Positions 17,633 through 26,670 of a DNA stretch of 64,000 nt are shown piece by piece. Position 1 is the stretch's first letter, and the number at the start of each line of letters is the position of its first letter. The DNA is from CAVPKN01 sp963832835. Lineage in GTDB: Bacteria; Chlamydiota; Chlamydiia; Chlamydiales; JAAKFR01. The stretch lies in assembly GCA_963832835.1 (NCBI GenBank), contig CAWHVD010000001.1, forward strand, positions 124,001 to 188,000, read 5' to 3'. The notes under the pieces are model-generated. The model saw only the letters and a list, made by a program, of their open reading frames with translations, did no database searches and had not been told where the DNA came from. The translations under genes and the position numbers were made by a program.

Positions 17633-17692
17633 CAGAAAATAAAGCCATGAAGTGGCACTGGGTAACACGACAAATTTGGATGATCCTAAAAA
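17633..17692 (+). repeat. MITE-2, left half only
   Basis: ATACCATTTCCAGAAAATAA through the GGATGATC word matches the left half of the complete copies. The right half is replaced by CTAAAAACGGCGGTTCGAG, which is the inverse of the R6 repeat end seen at 1477-1493. The element terminates the IS110 fragment. Confidence 0.75.
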
Positions 17693-17704
17693 CGGCGGTT
17701 CGAG

Positions 17705-18292
17705 TTTGAAAGTGAATGTGCTTGAATATAGGTACACGAATTCAAAGGGTAAGGAAGTTACCTTCTCTTGGGTAACTGACATTACCCTATCGGCAGTCAA
17801 TGTTTTACAAATAGCTAAAGCGGGGAGGGCAAGATGGAAGGTCGAAAATGAAACATTTAATACGCTAAAGAACTTGGGATACAATTTTGACCATAATTAT
17901 GGTCATGGCAAAAAGTACTTGTCTACAGTCTTTTGCATGCTGATGATGCTGGCATTTCTCATAGATCAAATTCAAGAGATTTGCTGTGATCTATTCCGCA
18001 AGCGCAAGCAGGTTGCAGGCACTTATCGGAATTTATGGGAAACCATGAGGGCGTTTTTCCGTTTCTCCCGACTCTACGATTGGGAAAGATTTTATTTGAT
18101 CATGGCCAAAGAAAAAATTTTGGACAGCTCTTAACAAAATGAGTATCCCTGTTGTTTTTTAGAGTTACCCTATTATCCGTTATCTTTCAAAGACCTAGGA
18201 TCTATCCGACGGAAGTTTTGTGTTCCAATATTCTCGCTCGATCTTCAAACCGGCCAAAATCACAAACCTGTTATTTCAGTGGGAGGAGCTGC
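17705..18292 (+). pseudogene. Truncated IS4-like element (3' part of transposase plus right end)
   Basis: From TTTGAAAGTGAATGTG onward this is an inverted, nearly identical copy of 15383-15970. It encodes the last 145 or so residues of the transposase, including the catalytic RWKVENE segment, up to a stop at 18134, and continues to the element end CAGTGGGAGGAGCTGC at 18292. It has no 5' part and no matching duplication. With the intact IS it forms a 0.6-kb inverted repeat around the IS110 fragment, a substrate for inversion. Confidence 0.85.
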
Positions 18293-18398
18293 TCTAACTG
18301 TAACTCCGATTGTTCCATGAAAAGGCTCTCTTTTTTATGTTAAATTTAAATACTGAGTGTTGCTGAAAGTTTAATATCCTGAATCTTCATACTAAAGC

Positions 18399-18417
18399 GC
18401 CTTCCTGGAAAGAAGGC
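18399..18417 (-). terminator. Possible terminator of the minus-strand sugar operon
   Basis: GCCTTC-loop-GAAGGC hairpin with a 7-nt loop, 59 bases beyond the stop of the E1 beta gene when read on the minus strand, followed by GCTTTAGTAT. The tail is weak, so this is tentative. The rest of 18293-18475 holds no feature that I recognise. Confidence 0.4.
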
Positions 18418-18475
18418 ACTTTACGATCTCATAGATGGGGCTTATAGCACAAGGAAAAAATGCTCGCCCTTCTTG

Positions 18476-19546
18476 TCAAAAAGGGCCCGTGAAGGAGCTG
18501 TCGGGAACATCCAAGGGAGCGAGCATTTTTTCATGTAAGATCGCTTCCATCAATTTACGGGCCTGAACGGGGCGGTCTAACATCTCAAGAGCTGCAAGCG
18601 CGATATCTTTGGCTGTGGGGTAATAGTGGTTCGATAAAGCCCAGCTTGTGGGGCTTAAACTGTCCGGATAGGTCACCCGTTTAGGAGCTGACTTAAGGGC
18701 GTCAAAGGCTTCTTCTGTGATCAGCGCAGCAATCTCCGATGCAAACCCACAGGTTTTCCAATCGGGATCAGCGATGATGGCTCTGCCTGTTTTACGCACC
18801 GAGCTCAAGATGGTTTCTTTGTCGAGAGGTTTGATTGAGCGCAGATCGACGATCTCAGCTGATATGCCCTCTTCGCGCAAAAATTGAGCTGCTTTAAAGG
18901 CCTCGATGGTCATGTGAGAACAAGCGATGATAGTCACATCCTCTCCTTCCGTGACAATCTTGGCTTTACCTAAGGGTACTGAATAGATCTCGGAGGGCAC
19001 TTGCCCATGGATATTGTGCAACCAGCGGTGTTCGATGTAGACAACCGGATTGTTGTCCTGTACGGCAGATACCAAGAGCCCCTTTGCATCATAGGGAGTG
19101 GAGGGCATGACTACTTTTAAGCCAGGTATATGCGCAAAATAACTATGAAGAGTTTGGGAGTGCTGCGGCCCTTGTCCCCAACCGCGTCCTATAATGAGAC
19201 GGATCACAAGCGGAACGGACATCTGTCCCCCAAACATGTAATGCCACTTAGCTGCGTTGTTGATGAGTTGATCTAACGCTAGCAGAAAGAAATCGACCCT
19301 CTGATGGGTCATGATAGGACGCATTCCAACGAGGGCTGACCCAATGGCAATGCCCGTCATGCCATTTTCTGAGGTGGGCATATCCAAAACACGCTCAGCG
19401 CCATATTTCTCCTCTAAACCTAATGTCGTACCAAAGATCCCTTTGGGGTCAGGAACTCCAAGGCCCATGATATAGACCCTAGGGTCAAGCTCCATTAGTT
19501 GATCTGTCGCTTGCAAAATCGCTGCGCTGTATTTCATGTCAGGCAT
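18476..19546 (-). CDS. Thiamine diphosphate-dependent E1 component, beta subunit
   Basis: About 356 residues; transketolase-like Pyr and C-terminal domains of 2-oxo acid dehydrogenases. Visible: PTSENGMTGIAIGSALVGMR (with the Glu that activates the thiazolium ring), RGWGQGPQHSQ, and the C-terminal ISAEIVDLRSIKPLDKETI. The frame is open to 19600, but the ATG at 19546 (MPDMKYSAAIL) starts the conserved N-terminus and overlaps the alpha gene by 8 nt. No E2 or E3 gene is nearby, which is unusual for a dehydrogenase complex. Last gene of the unit 24474 to 18476. Possible roles: part of the central 2-oxo acid dehydrogenase, or two-carbon transfer to a sugar. Confidence 0.85.
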   Translation of the reverse strand: MPDMKYSAAILQATDQLMELDPRVYIMGLGVPDPKGIFGTTLGLEEKYGAERVLDMPTSENGMTGIAIGSALVGMRPIMTHQRVDFFLLALDQLINNAAKWHYMFGGQMSVPLVIRLIIGRGWGQGPQHSQTLHSYFAHIPGLKVVMPSTPYDAKGLLVSAVQDNNPVVYIEHRWLHNIHGQVPSEIYSVPLGKAKIVTEGEDVTIIACSHMTIEAFKAAQFLREEGISAEIVDLRSIKPLDKETILSSVRKTGRAIIADPDWKTCGFASEIAALITEEAFDALKSAPKRVTYPDSLSPTSWALSNHYYPTAKDIALAALEMLDRPVQARKLMEAILHEKMLAPLDVPDSSFTGPF

Positions 19547-20441
19547 AAGCCTCCTCCTCAGCGCTCCAGTTAGGGAAGGGGCTAGCTTCAGCAAAAGCAA
19601 AAGCTTCTTCGATCTCTCGCTTAATCTCCTCGCTCACGGCATGCATAGCTTGTGCAGGATCGCGTCTTTTCCAGTAGGCCACTTCATCTTGTGGCTGGTA
19701 GGGATCGATGTCGGGACCACAGTGTTCACGGAAACGGTAGGTAGCCAGCTCGATAAGGGCAGGGCCGTATCCTGAGCGGATGTGCTCGGTAGCTTTTTGG
19801 GTCACTGTTGAAACGGCATTCAATGAGTACCCATCAGCCTGGAGAGCAAAGATCCCATGGGCCTCAGCAAGTAGGGGAATGCTTCTCTCTTTGGGTTGGC
19901 GCACCGCTAGTGGGGAATAAACCGAGTAGAGGTTATTTTCACACACAAAGAGAACGGGGAGTTTTTTGAGGGCGGCAAAATTTAAACTTTCGACAAATAC
20001 ACCCTCCTCTGTCGACCCCTCACCTAAGAAGACGGCGACAAGCCGCTCCTCTTTCTTCATCCGGATGCCCAATGCAGCTCCCACTCCTACAGGTATACTC
20101 CCTCCTACAATAGGTGTAGAACCTAAAAACCCAGCATTGAGATCAACAAGGTGCATCGACCCTCCGCGACCCTTGCAACACCCTGTAGCTTTGCCATAAA
20201 TTTCGGCGAGCATCTTTTTGAGATCGCCTCCTTTGGCAAGATAATGGGCATGGGCTCTGTGGCCGCTCACTGCATAATCTCTGGCGCTTAAATGGGAACA
20301 GACTCCAACGGCAACAGCCTCTTGCCCAATGCTCAGATGGACGGGACAGCGCATTTTTTGCTGCGCATAACGCTCCGCAATCGCCTCTTCTATCATGCGG
20401 ATGCGCAGTACTTGAGCTTCCAAAAGAAGAGTCTGCTTCAT
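19539..20441 (-). CDS. Thiamine diphosphate-dependent E1 component, alpha subunit
   Basis: 300 residues with the ThDP/Mg-binding motif GEGSTEEGVFVESLNFA ending in VCENNLYSVYS (GDG-type motif, ending NN), the GHRAHAHYLAKGG segment, and CCKGRGGSMHL, as in pyruvate/acetoin/branched-chain E1 alpha chains. Its ATG overlaps the stop of the HldE-like gene by 4 nt, and its end overlaps E1 beta, so the pair is co-translated in a sugar operon. Together they should form an alpha2beta2 enzyme that decarboxylates a 2-oxo acid. Acceptor and substrate cannot be read from sequence. Confidence 0.87.
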   Translation of the reverse strand: MKQTLLLEAQVLRIRMIEEAIAERYAQQKMRCPVHLSIGQEAVAVGVCSHLSARDYAVSGHRAHAHYLAKGGDLKKMLAEIYGKATGCCKGRGGSMHLVDLNAGFLGSTPIVGGSIPVGVGAALGIRMKKEERLVAVFLGEGSTEEGVFVESLNFAALKKLPVLFVCENNLYSVYSPLAVRQPKERSIPLLAEAHGIFALQADGYSLNAVSTVTQKATEHIRSGYGPALIELATYRFREHCGPDIDPYQPQDEVAYWKRRDPAQAMHAVSEEIKREIEEAFAFAEASPFPNWSAEEEAYA

Positions 20442-21976
20442 TTGAATAACCGTGTGATGTATTTACATATAGCCGTCTTATGAATGGCTTCTTTATTGCC
20501 GACAATCTGCACTGCGATCGCAGCTGCAGCAGAACCTATAAACCCTGCAACTAGAGGTGAATACCCTTTGGCAGCGCAAGCAGCTGCCAAGGAAAAGTAA
20601 CTATCTCCAGCACCCACTCTATCGACGGATCGTGTTGTAAGGGCTGGAATCACCCAAGTAGCACCGGTTTGTTGGTAAAGGAAAACTCCATTGACTCCAC
20701 GCGTGACCGATATCAGCGGGCATTGCAAAAAATCGGCAATGTCTGAGGTTACCGCTTCTAAACGGCTATAACGGTCGTGAGCGGCTAGTCGCATTTCGGG
20801 TTCATTGAGAGAAACAAAATCGGCCCTGTAGTAATGGGTCACGACGTTGTATCCACGATTACCGCTATTGGTTTGAGTGTTCACAGCCAAAAATCGAGGT
20901 TGCTCGCATAAGGCGCTGACAATCTCAGGATTGGTAAATCCATTTCCGAAATCACAAACCAAAACTAAGTCAAAATCAGCACTATGTTCCTTCAGAAAAC
21001 TCAGAACTTGCTCATTATTGCATTCATTGAGAAGAGGGCCATTGCTCGTGTAGGTCTCAAAGAGCTTGGTAATGGTTTCACCATCTTTGAGCACAAAACG
21101 GGTCTTGGTCAGGGTAGGGTAATTGTCAAAGTAAACAAAGCGCGGGTCAACATTTGAGCCAAGCTTCTCGCTAATGCCAGACATGTGTGGACAAGAGGCT
21201 CCTATACCGGTTAAAAGCGTGACATTTCCCACAAATGAGCAGAGATGATTGGCGATGATCAAACAGCCGCCTAAATAGACCTCTTTCTCCAGAAGACGGG
21301 CGCTAAAATGGACCCCTTTTCCAGCCTGACCTAGCGGCTCAACATATTGGTATTCATCGATAATGGCATCGCCAATGACCAAGACTTTCAGGCTCTTCAA
21401 ATCATCGATTTTAGTCAGAATTTCTTCGAGACTATAGCTCTTTTTGAGCTCATCGATGAAAGGAGCTATGCGCGCGGCATCTTCATCAAAAAATCTGTTA
21501 ATCAGCTTAGATGAGCTGAACACGATATCGTTGGTATAATAGATCTTTCCACCGACACTTTCGACAGCTGCAGCCTCCTCTGAAATCTTGCCGGTAATAT
21601 CTGCCTCATGATCACGATACTCAGCACCCTTGACATAGATATCGGGCTTAATTTTTTGAATGGCGGACACTGCATCGGGCGTGTCATTTAAAACGACATA
21701 ATCAACATAAACAAATGCTGCGAGCTGCTCGAGTCGAAGGCTTTGAGGGAACGCAGGACGGCCTGGCCCTTTATTGACATGACGATCGGGAGTAATCGAG
21801 ACAACTAACTTATCCCCCTGACTTTTAGCTTCCTGTAGATGCCGGACATGGCCTGGATGGAGCAAATCGAACACTCCGTGGCAATGCACCACACGATGGC
21901 CCTTTTTTTGCTCTTCGGCCACTATAGGGCCGATAGCGCACAAGTCTTGGATTTTGTCACAGATTTTGTTTTGCAT
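20438..21976 (-). CDS. HldE-like bifunctional sugar-phosphate nucleotidyltransferase / PfkB kinase, reversed domain order
   Basis: 512 residues. Residues 30-165 are a cytidylyltransferase-like domain: VHCHGVFDLLHPGHVRHL (HxGH), then GRPAFPQSLRLEQLAAF and IYVKGAEY. Residues 190-505 are a PfkB/ribokinase-type kinase: VLVIGDAIIDEYQYV, GGCLIIANHL, VCDFGNGFTN and the catalytic VGAGDSYFSLAAA. E. coli HldE has the kinase first and the nucleotidyltransferase last, so the order is reversed. With the GmhA-like isomerase just upstream, the natural role is conversion of sedoheptulose-7-P to an NDP-heptose. Nucleotide and anomer specificity are unknown. Confidence 0.85.
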   Translation of the reverse strand: MQNKICDKIQDLCAIGPIVAEEQKKGHRVVHCHGVFDLLHPGHVRHLQEAKSQGDKLVVSITPDRHVNKGPGRPAFPQSLRLEQLAAFVYVDYVVLNDTPDAVSAIQKIKPDIYVKGAEYRDHEADITGKISEEAAAVESVGGKIYYTNDIVFSSSKLINRFFDEDAARIAPFIDELKKSYSLEEILTKIDDLKSLKVLVIGDAIIDEYQYVEPLGQAGKGVHFSARLLEKEVYLGGCLIIANHLCSFVGNVTLLTGIGASCPHMSGISEKLGSNVDPRFVYFDNYPTLTKTRFVLKDGETITKLFETYTSNGPLLNECNNEQVLSFLKEHSADFDLVLVCDFGNGFTNPEIVSALCEQPRFLAVNTQTNSGNRGYNVVTHYYRADFVSLNEPEMRLAAHDRYSRLEAVTSDIADFLQCPLISVTRGVNGVFLYQQTGATWVIPALTTRSVDRVGAGDSYFSLAAACAAKGYSPLVAGFIGSAAAAIAVQIVGNKEAIHKTAICKYITRLFK

Positions 21977-22518
21977 GCATCTATAATAGTATGTAATAGA
22001 AAAAAATGACCCGATTCTACGAGTCCATAATCATGGCTGTCCAACCAGAAATTTAAATCGCCCAAACATCGCAGGGGATTGTGAGGTGAAAAGCCTGTTA
22101 AACTCATCACAGGCACTTTTCGTTCATGCGCTATTTTTGCAGCTTCGATGATATTAGGGGAACTGCCAGAACTAGAGATTGCAACCAAAAGGTCGCGCGA
22201 ACGGAGATTGCGCATCAGGGGTAGTTTATAGACATTCTCATAACCAAAATCATTCGCAAAGCAGGTGATGATGTTGGAATCGGAAAAAGTGGCGGCAGAC
22301 ATTTCTAAGGTGCGGAGTAAATCGGTGCAAAAATGGGAGGCAATCCCCGCGCTCCCACCATTGCCGACGACATAGATAATTCCCTCAACCTTTGCAACCT
22401 GATAGAGTAGAAAATGCGCCATCTCGAGAGCCTCACTTGCACTGATCACTCCCTTACTAGTTGTGTAAGTGCATTTATCTAGTACACATGTCAATTCATC
22501 GAGCCGCTTTTTGAACAT
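21922..22518 (-). CDS. GmhA-like SIS-domain sugar-phosphate isomerase
   Basis: About 198 residues with one SIS domain: IYVVGNGGSAGIASHFCTDL and LLVAISSSGSSPNIIEAA, typical of sedoheptulose-7-phosphate isomerases, plus the C-terminal Glu/His region DYGLVESGHFFLLH. The frame extends to 22590, but the ATG at 22518 is preceded by a strong GGAGGAG and gives normal length. It overlaps the upstream SDR by 23 nt and the HldE-like gene by 55 nt. First step of heptose biosynthesis, consistent with the next gene. Confidence 0.87.
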   Translation of the reverse strand: MFKKRLDELTCVLDKCTYTTSKGVISASEALEMAHFLLYQVAKVEGIIYVVGNGGSAGIASHFCTDLLRTLEMSAATFSDSNIITCFANDFGYENVYKLPLMRNLRSRDLLVAISSSGSSPNIIEAAKIAHERKVPVMSLTGFSPHNPLRCLGDLNFWLDSHDYGLVESGHFFLLHTIIDACKTKSVTKSKTCALSAL

Positions 22519-23506
22519 TTGCTCCTCCCAATTGTTGAAACCAGCTTTGGGTCGCCCTTTCGATGGTATCAGGATCCCATAAGGGGGCATCTCGAAAATC
22601 CTGGATGCTCGTCACTAGTTTGGCGACACCCGCTTCAAAAGCGACCTCTGCTTTCCATCCAAGCCTATTGTGGATCTTTGAGATATTGGCGAAGGTACAG
22701 TCAGGTTCCCCCGGCCTTTTAGGAATATAGACCACCGGGCCTCCCAATAATTCGACCAATCGATTCACACTGTAGTGGTTTGAGCTACCCACATTAAAGA
22801 TTTCTCCAACTAGCGAGCTTTCAGCTGCACGTACAAAAGCCCGCACCACATCTGTAACATAAGTAAAATCACGAGTCTGTTTGCCATCCCCCACAACTGT
22901 GAAGGGTCTGGCGTGCAGTTTTTGCGTTAAAAATACACCGAAAACAGCCCCATAGGTTCCTCCTGTGCGCGCTCTGGGTCCATAGACATTGAAAAGACGT
23001 AAACTGATCGCAGGGAGCTCATAGACTTTAGCCCAATGCATCACAAGCTCTTCTCCCAAATATTTGGTCAAGGCATAGGGATATTGGGGAGAGGCGGGCG
23101 CGGTCTCGGGAGTTGGATAAATTTCGGGAATTCCATAGCATGAGGAAGAAGCTGCATAAATGACCCTTTTGACACGCGCTCTTTTTGCGCATTCGAGCAC
23201 ATTGAAAGTTCCATCGACATTGACTTCAAAATAGTCTCTCGGATTTTCAATCGAAGGGACAATGTCGGCAAGCCCAGCAAGATGGAAAACCCATTCAACG
23301 CCTTCAAACAAAGGCTCTAGCATTGAAAATTCCCGGATATCGATAGGGTGAAAGGAAAAGGCAGGATGGTCGTGCACGCGAGATAAATTGGCGAGGCGTC
23401 CAGAATTGAGATTATCGACAACAATTACTTCATGTCCATGAGCAATCAAGAGTTCAGCAAGATGACTGCCAATGAACCCCGCACCTCCTGTGACAAGTGC
23501 TCTCAT
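22496..23506 (-). CDS. NAD-dependent nucleotide-sugar epimerase/dehydratase (extended SDR)
   Basis: 336 residues: MRALVTGGAGFIGSHLAELL coenzyme motif, VFHLAGLAD, AASSSCYG (catalytic Ser/Thr region), YPYALTKYLGEEL (YxxxK) and RLFNVYGPRA, as in UDP-glucose 4-epimerase and WbpP-like enzymes. The C-terminal segment RLGWKAEVAFEAG is typical. The start overlaps the next upstream gene by 4 nt. It likely epimerises or dehydrates the nucleotide sugar processed by this operon; exact substrate unknown. Confidence 0.85.
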   Translation of the reverse strand: MRALVTGGAGFIGSHLAELLIAHGHEVIVVDNLNSGRLANLSRVHDHPAFSFHPIDIREFSMLEPLFEGVEWVFHLAGLADIVPSIENPRDYFEVNVDGTFNVLECAKRARVKRVIYAASSSCYGIPEIYPTPETAPASPQYPYALTKYLGEELVMHWAKVYELPAISLRLFNVYGPRARTGGTYGAVFGVFLTQKLHARPFTVVGDGKQTRDFTYVTDVVRAFVRAAESSLVGEIFNVGSSNHYSVNRLVELLGGPVVYIPKRPGEPDCTFANISKIHNRLGWKAEVAFEAGVAKLVTSIQDFRDAPLWDPDTIERATQSWFQQLGGANVQKAAR

Positions 23507-24474
23507 TTCAACTCCGCCTCTTTCATGGTCTTGATATTAGAGTACCGTTTGTCGTCGAGTGAATTTGGAAGCAAGTCTGCTTCAAATGCCTCGATCAAAC
23601 TACGCACGGCATCTTCAAGTGTTCTCAGTGGAACAAAATTGAGTGTGCGCGCGATTTTTTCAGAAGAGACATGGTAGGAACGGTTATCATTGGTTGGTAC
23701 AACCTCTAATGTGCATCCTCCTACGACCTCTGCCACGATCTCTCCGATTTCACGGACAGTATGATTGAGATACCCCACATTGAAAATCTCTTTCTGTACT
23801 TGAGCTTCCGGACAGCTCAGCACGTGTAGGTAAGCGGCCACCATGTCATCTATATGGATGTTAGGACGCATTTGCTCTCCGCCCATGATCTTAATTTTCT
23901 TCGTGTGGTAAGCCAGATTGGTCAGAATATTCACCACCACATCGAGACGCTGCCGGGGCGCATAGCCACATACGGTGGCAGGCCTTAAAATGGTGCAAAT
24001 AAAATGTTCATCGGCATAACTCAAAAGCACTTGTTCGCACAGAGCTTTAAATTTCGAATAGTCTGTAAGAGGCTCGAGGCTCATCTCTTCGGTGACATTG
24101 GGCTCTTCTTTAACGCCATATACCGAAGATGAAGAGGCGTAGATAAAACGTCGGACCTGTTTTTTTTTGGCTAGCTGGACAAGTGGCTCAAAAGCGTCGA
24201 AATTAATCGATTTTCCCAGTGCTGGGTTCAGCTCAAAGCTAGGGTCATTTGAAATGCAGGCCAAATGAATGACATGGTCGCAGCCCTCAAGAGCACTCTC
24301 TACGACCGTTAGATCGCGCATATCCCCTTTAAGCTCTTTAAGCCGAGGATGCTCTTTAAGCACATCACCATACAGATATAAATCGAGTACCGTAACAGCG
24401 TACCCATGAGCTAGGAGTGCAGGTATAAGCTTTGAGCCCACATAACCAGCTCCGCCAACAACTAAGATACGCAT
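23503..24474 (-). CDS. NAD-dependent nucleotide-sugar epimerase/dehydratase (extended SDR)
   Basis: 323 residues, first gene of the minus-strand unit. MRILVVGGAGYVGSKLIPAL, VIHLACISNDPS, ASSSSVYGVKEEP and TDYSKFKALCEQ (YxxxK) define an extended SDR. RPATVCGYAPRQRLD and the ISNDPS segment recall SDR enzymes of heptose/6-deoxyheptose modification. A 76-bp gap separates it from the divergent GT2 gene, so the promoter must lie there. Function within the heptose branch is inference. Confidence 0.84.
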   Translation of the reverse strand: MRILVVGGAGYVGSKLIPALLAHGYAVTVLDLYLYGDVLKEHPRLKELKGDMRDLTVVESALEGCDHVIHLACISNDPSFELNPALGKSINFDAFEPLVQLAKKKQVRRFIYASSSSVYGVKEEPNVTEEMSLEPLTDYSKFKALCEQVLLSYADEHFICTILRPATVCGYAPRQRLDVVVNILTNLAYHTKKIKIMGGEQMRPNIHIDDMVAAYLHVLSCPEAQVQKEIFNVGYLNHTVREIGEIVAEVVGGCTLEVVPTNDNRSYHVSSEKIARTLNFVPLRTLEDAVRSLIEAFEADLLPNSLDDKRYSNIKTMKEAELK

Positions 24475-24550
24475 CTCAAACTACTCCTTAATTTAGCGTT
24501 CTGGTATAGAATCCTGATTCATTCTTTTCAAGTTAAAAGGGCGTACAAAA

Positions 24551-25468
24551 ATGTCGGATCCTCTTCTAACCATCATGATGCCGAGCCATAACTATGGCCG
24601 CTTTTTAAGGCAGGCGATCGAGTCTATTCTGTCTCAGGATTTTACTGACTTTGAATTCCTCATTGTCGAAGATGGCTCATCGGACAATAGCCCTGACATC
24701 ATTCATGAATACATGCGACAAGACAACCGAATCAAGGCCATCTTTCATCCACAAAATGGCGGGATGCTGGAGAGGGTAAATGAGGGCACGGCGCTTGCCA
24801 AAGGGAAGTATATCCATTACTTGGCTGCTGACGATTTTCGTTATCCCGGCTTTTTGCAAAAATGCATGAGCACGTTGCAACAATGCCCCGAACTGGGCAT
24901 GTGTTGCACCCAGTTCCACTATGGAAATGAGGAAAAGCTACAACTGGAAACCTGTGGTTATGAAAGCAATGGCTCTACCTTATTTCTCGAGCCCATGGGC
25001 ATGGTAGATGCTTTTTACAAGCAGAACCTCAAAATTTTTGCACTTGCAGCAATTCTTAAAACGGGTCTAATCACTCAATATGGGGGTTTCGACCCCAAAC
25101 TCTTTTATTTTTCAGACTGGTATTTGCTCAACGAGATTGCCTTTAACCACCCCCTTGCCATTATCCGTGAGCCCCTATCACGTTTCCGTATTCACGATTG
25201 CAATTTCAGCAATATCTACCGCCACAACAAAAAAACAAAAATGGCAGCTTACAGCCATATGCTGCATAAACTCAGCCAACCCCACAATCGATTTTACAAA
25301 GAACAAATCCGCAAATCTGCCCTTCTCACGCCCATTTTCCAAGATCTGTTTTGGAAACTCCTTTTTAATCCCAAATACATCCCCTTCTGGCCGTACATTA
25401 ACAGCAAATATCCCATCAAAGACCGCATCAAGAAATCCTTCAAAAAAAAGCTCTGTCTGAAACCCTAA
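24551..25468 (+). CDS. GT2-family glycosyltransferase
   Basis: 305 residues, GT-A fold at the cytoplasmic face. LLTIMMPSHNYGRFLRQAI, then FLIVEDGSSDNSPDI (first Asp) and YIHYLAADDFRYPGF (metal-binding DxD region, here ADD). The C-terminal half, with FYFSDWYLLNEIA and FKxLxWKLLFNPKYIPFW-like residues, matches the GT2 proteins at 26671, 27531 and 37877, so these are paralogues. First of four GT2 genes on the plus strand. Sugar donor unknown. Confidence 0.87.
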   Translation: MSDPLLTIMMPSHNYGRFLRQAIESILSQDFTDFEFLIVEDGSSDNSPDIIHEYMRQDNRIKAIFHPQNGGMLERVNEGTALAKGKYIHYLAADDFRYPGFLQKCMSTLQQCPELGMCCTQFHYGNEEKLQLETCGYESNGSTLFLEPMGMVDAFYKQNLKIFALAAILKTGLITQYGGFDPKLFYFSDWYLLNEIAFNHPLAIIREPLSRFRIHDCNFSNIYRHNKKTKMAAYSHMLHKLSQPHNRFYKEQIRKSALLTPIFQDLFWKLLFNPKYIPFWPYINSKYPIKDRIKKSFKKKLCLKP

Positions 25469-25491
25469 TTTAATGATTCTGGATCTGGCTT

Positions 25492-26514
25492 ATGTCACCT
25501 TGTCAACCGCGGATAACAACGATTCTTCCAACCTATCAACGTCCTCAGCTTTTAAGACGAGCTATCGAGAGCGTGCTGTCCCAAACAGTCGCGGATTTCA
25601 TCCTCCATATCCATGACAACGCCTCCCAAGATGAAACCTCTTTTGTAGTGGAGGAATATCAAAACAGAGATGCACGCATTCGTTATTTCAGACGTGAGGT
25701 CAATGTTGGCCTTGTCGAGAACTTTGCTCTTGCACTGGACCATGTCTCCACACCTTTTTTTTCCTTTTTGTGCGACGACGACTATCTTCTCCCTTGTTTT
25801 TATGAAACAACACTTTTGGGGTTTGAGCGTTATCCAGAGGCTGGTTTTTCTGCTGGAAGAACTATGTATGATAATGTAGATGGCAGATTATCTTCTTCGC
25901 AGTTTCGACACCCGATTTTAGAAGGTTTTTTTGCATCCGGCGAGGGGCTATCCCCTCTGATTGATTCACAAAGCTTCCCTGTGCTCACAGGCATTCTTTT
26001 TAGGACTGACAGGCTAAACATAATTGGCGGATTGTACAGGCCGATGGGTGAAGCTTTCGATTTGGAATTTACATTAAGATACGCAGCAGCTACGCCCATC
26101 GTGATCAACTCCACACCCTGCGCTGTCTTTACCCAATGGCAAGGGGGAGCCTCAGCCAAACCCGCTCCTGTTGCCACAACCCAATTTGAACTCCTTGTTG
26201 ATCATGTGATGCAATATTTCGCAGGATCTGCAGCTCACAGAGATATTGGTTTCAAAAAGCTATGCTCTATGCGTGTTGGGGGGTACCGTCATATCTGGAT
26301 GCATTCATTGATCGCTAATCATACTCAAAATGCAATGCACGCTCGTCAAAAATTTTTGGAATATGGTGGTTATATACCCCGCTGGAAATTGTTTCTGCTG
26401 ACTCAGGCAGAAACCAGTGTATTGACCAGAAAACTATTTCAGGTATATTTTCTTTTGAGCAAAGTGACTAGACGTTTTCTACATTATCCTAGATTCGGCA
26501 GTTCGAGTCGGTAA
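25492..26514 (+). CDS. GT2-family glycosyltransferase
   Basis: 340 residues. ITTILPTYQRPQLLRRAIES, FILHIHDNASQDETS and FFSFLCDDDYLLPCFYE (DDD metal site) define GT2. Its sequence is different from the paralogous group formed by its neighbours (no SDWF/FNPRY C-terminal block). It starts 23 bp after the previous gene. Just after the stop come repeat sequences, so its neighbour downstream may have been joined later. Confidence 0.86.
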   Translation: MSPCQPRITTILPTYQRPQLLRRAIESVLSQTVADFILHIHDNASQDETSFVVEEYQNRDARIRYFRREVNVGLVENFALALDHVSTPFFSFLCDDDYLLPCFYETTLLGFERYPEAGFSAGRTMYDNVDGRLSSSQFRHPILEGFFASGEGLSPLIDSQSFPVLTGILFRTDRLNIIGGLYRPMGEAFDLEFTLRYAAATPIVINSTPCAVFTQWQGGASAKPAPVATTQFELLVDHVMQYFAGSAAHRDIGFKKLCSMRVGGYRHIWMHSLIANHTQNAMHARQKFLEYGGYIPRWKLFLLTQAETSVLTRKLFQVYFLLSKVTRRFLHYPRFGSSSR

Positions 26515-26558
26515 AGAAGTGCGAGATTTTGAGTTGGAATCACTTTCGATGGGGCTGA

Positions 26559-26652
26559 ACATTCCCAAATGGTGAAGGCGGCCCGCAACGAAAGGGATTA
26601 TGGCTCAAAAGATTGTGCTTCTTTGCCGGCTCCAACTGCCGAATCTAGGATT
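26559..26652 (+). repeat. Dispersed repeat R6, copy 2
   Basis: ACATTCCCAAATGGTGAAGG through CTCCAACTGCCG and CTAGGAT; related to 1402-1493 at about 80 percent by eye. It fills the 156-bp gap between two GT2 genes and would add a spurious N-terminal extension to the downstream gene. Confidence 0.6.
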
Positions 26653-26670
26653 ATACCGCTCGATAAAAAT

